Positions 63,091 through 64,000 of a DNA stretch of 64,000 bases are shown here, in pieces. Both the position numbers and the translations under genes were made by a program. The stretch comes from Flexithrix dorotheae DSM 6795. Its GTDB lineage: Bacteria > Bacteroidota > Bacteroidia > Cytophagales > Flammeovirgaceae. The notes below the pieces were generated by a model that saw only the letters and a program-made list of their open reading frames with translations, was not told the origin of the DNA and did no database searches. The DNA lies in contig NZ_KB903465.1 in assembly GCF_000379765.1 (NCBI RefSeq), positions 374,807 through 438,806 on the forward strand. Reading direction: 5' to 3'. The first letter of the stretch is position 1; the number at the start of each line of letters is the position of its first letter.

Positions 63091-64000
63091 ATGAGCGAAG
63101 ACTTTTATTTAAGGAAGTACGAGGAGTTAAAGCAAAAAGAAAATCATTTTAGAATACTAAATAATTTTGCCACCTCTCTTTTATATCAATCTACAGTTGA
63201 AGAAATATTATGGGATGTAACAAAGAACGCAATTGCAAAACTCGGTTTTGAAGATTGTGTGGTATACCTGTTAGACGAAAATGACGAGTACCTGGTACAG
63301 GGGGCGGCCCATGGAAGTAAAAATCCATCAGAAAAAGAAATCAAGGATCCTATAAAAATTAAATTGGGAGAAGGAATTGTAGGGCATGTGGGCAAGTCAG
63401 GCATACCTGAAATTATTAATGACACCTCAAAAGATCCGCGTTATATTATCGATTATGCCGTCAGACATTCCGAAATTGCAGTTCCAATTATTGCTCAAAA
63501 TAAAGTAATAGGAGTAATTGATTCTGAGCACCCTGAAAAAAACTTCTATACTGAGGAACACCTGGACTTGCTCATTACCATTGCTTCCATGACATCCACA
63601 AAGCTCTCCAAAGCGAATGCACTCATGGAGTTGGAAAGACAAAACGAAAAATTAAAAAAGATAAATGCAGAATTAGATCGATTTGTGTATTCTGCTTCCC
63701 ACGATTTAAGAGCACCTTTATGTTCTGCTTTGGGCCTCATCCAGGTAGCTATGGATGAAAAGGACATCAGTAATATTAAGGGCTATCTCAGCTTACAGGA
63801 AAGCTCGCTCAAAAAGCTGGATAATTTGATTAAGGATATCGCCAATTATTCAAGGAATGAAAAAGACAGGCTTAAACAAGAAGCCGTGAATTTTGAAAGT
63901 ATAATTTGTTCTGCCATACATTACGTAAAGTCCATACCCTGCTATAATGTTTTCGAAATTCAGCCGGTTATCAAGCTTCAACTTTCATCACCATTTTTTT
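63091..64000 (+). CDS. GAF-domain sensor histidine kinase (cut by window end)
   Basis: The visible 303 residues start MSEDFYLRKYEELKQKENHF, and no membrane segment is seen. A GAF domain spans about 22-170 (KIKLGEGIVGHVGKSGIPEI and VIGVIDSEHPEKNFYTEEHL), then a coiled-coil linker and the HisKA motif FVYSASHDLRAPLCSALGLI (His near 208). The ATP domain lies beyond the edge. The dimerisation domain is closely similar to that of the kinase at 6351-9008. GAF domains commonly sense cyclic nucleotides, light or redox via a bound ligand; the signal is unknown. Confidence 0.92.
   Translation, partial: MSEDFYLRKYEELKQKENHFRILNNFATSLLYQSTVEEILWDVTKNAIAKLGFEDCVVYLLDENDEYLVQGAAHGSKNPSEKEIKDPIKIKLGEGIVGHVGKSGIPEIINDTSKDPRYIIDYAVRHSEIAVPIIAQNKVIGVIDSEHPEKNFYTEEHLDLLITIASMTSTKLSKANALMELERQNEKLKKINAELDRFVYSASHDLRAPLCSALGLIQVAMDEKDISNIKGYLSLQESSLKKLDNLIKDIANYSRNEKDRLKQEAVNFESIICSAIHYVKSIPCYNVFEIQPVIKLQLSSPFF

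Noticed and set aside
1-64000. Search for CRISPR arrays, transposases, integrases, toxin-antitoxin pairs, phage genes and biosynthetic clusters
   Set aside because: No evenly spaced repeats, no recognisable mobile or defence proteins, and no core biosynthetic enzymes were seen.

Overview
The window looks like an ordinary chromosomal stretch from an AT-rich member of the Bacteroidota, most likely of the order Cytophagales (Cyclobacteriaceae-like). The pointers are the many MacB/FtsX-type permeases, a Bacteroidota-style LptD next to an amidase and an MCE protein, a DUF4494 protein, a 7TMR-DISM histidine kinase, sulfatase and rhamnosidase genes, and promoters of the TTG / TAnnTTTG type with no Shine-Dalgarno signal. 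The genus is inference. I see no rRNA, CRISPR array, transposase, integrase or prophage. Both ends cut a gene: a NarL-type response regulator at the left edge and a GAF histidine kinase at the right edge.

Layout. 0.0-9.7 kb (all minus): response regulator, ABC efflux permease with its ATPase, a LolC/E-like permease, a Nudix hydrolase, a large multi-PAS kinase and a membrane-anchored nuclease-like protein. 10.0-13.8 kb (minus): a sugar-phosphate isomerase and Gfo/Idh/MocA oxidoreductase pair, then hutI. 13.8-19.3 kb: a repeat-rich patch holding a small lipoprotein gene, a TlpA-like thioredoxin and an orphan ABC permease. 19.3-32.7 kb: secreted hydrolase, truA, cytochrome c, O-methyltransferase, an FG-GAP protein, an alpha/beta hydrolase, two tandem paralogues of unknown function, a beta-barrel protein, a lipoprotein and DUF4494. 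32.8-36.1 kb: hutH-hutU. 36.6-43.4 kb: a YcaQ-like winged-helix protein, tRNA-Leu and tRNA-Gly, a VOC protein, and a TetR / MBL-fold / thioesterase group with visible operators, then an amidohydrolase and a soluble kinase. 43.6-54.3 kb: 7TMR kinase, DoxX-like protein, the outer-membrane biogenesis group lptD / amidase / MCE, an unknown zinc-finger plus membrane-protein pair, and a glycosyltransferase. 54.6-64.0 kb: sulfatase, a MOSC protein, alpha-L-rhamnosidase-like protein, gamma-glutamyltransferase and the cut kinase.

How the genes work together. HutH, HutU and HutI carry out the first three steps of histidine breakdown but sit in two places on opposite strands; the fourth enzyme is not in the window. 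LptD, the amidase and the MCE protein all concern the cell envelope. Sulfatase, rhamnosidase, the isomerase/oxidoreductase pair and the FG-GAP protein suggest use of complex polysaccharides, but there is no SusC/SusD pair here. The TetR gene seems to repress itself and an MBL-fold/thioesterase pair through a shared GACC(A/G)ATC(A/G)GTC operator.

I did not find a clearly new multi-gene system. The best leads are two families of short intergenic hairpin repeats, the TetR operator pair, a kinase whose signal peptide is coded upstream of any normal start codon, an orphan kinase with an insert inside its dimerisation region, and several unknown proteins (the 29 kb tandem pair and the 52 kb zinc-finger/membrane pair). 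All repeat, promoter and terminator calls were made by eye.
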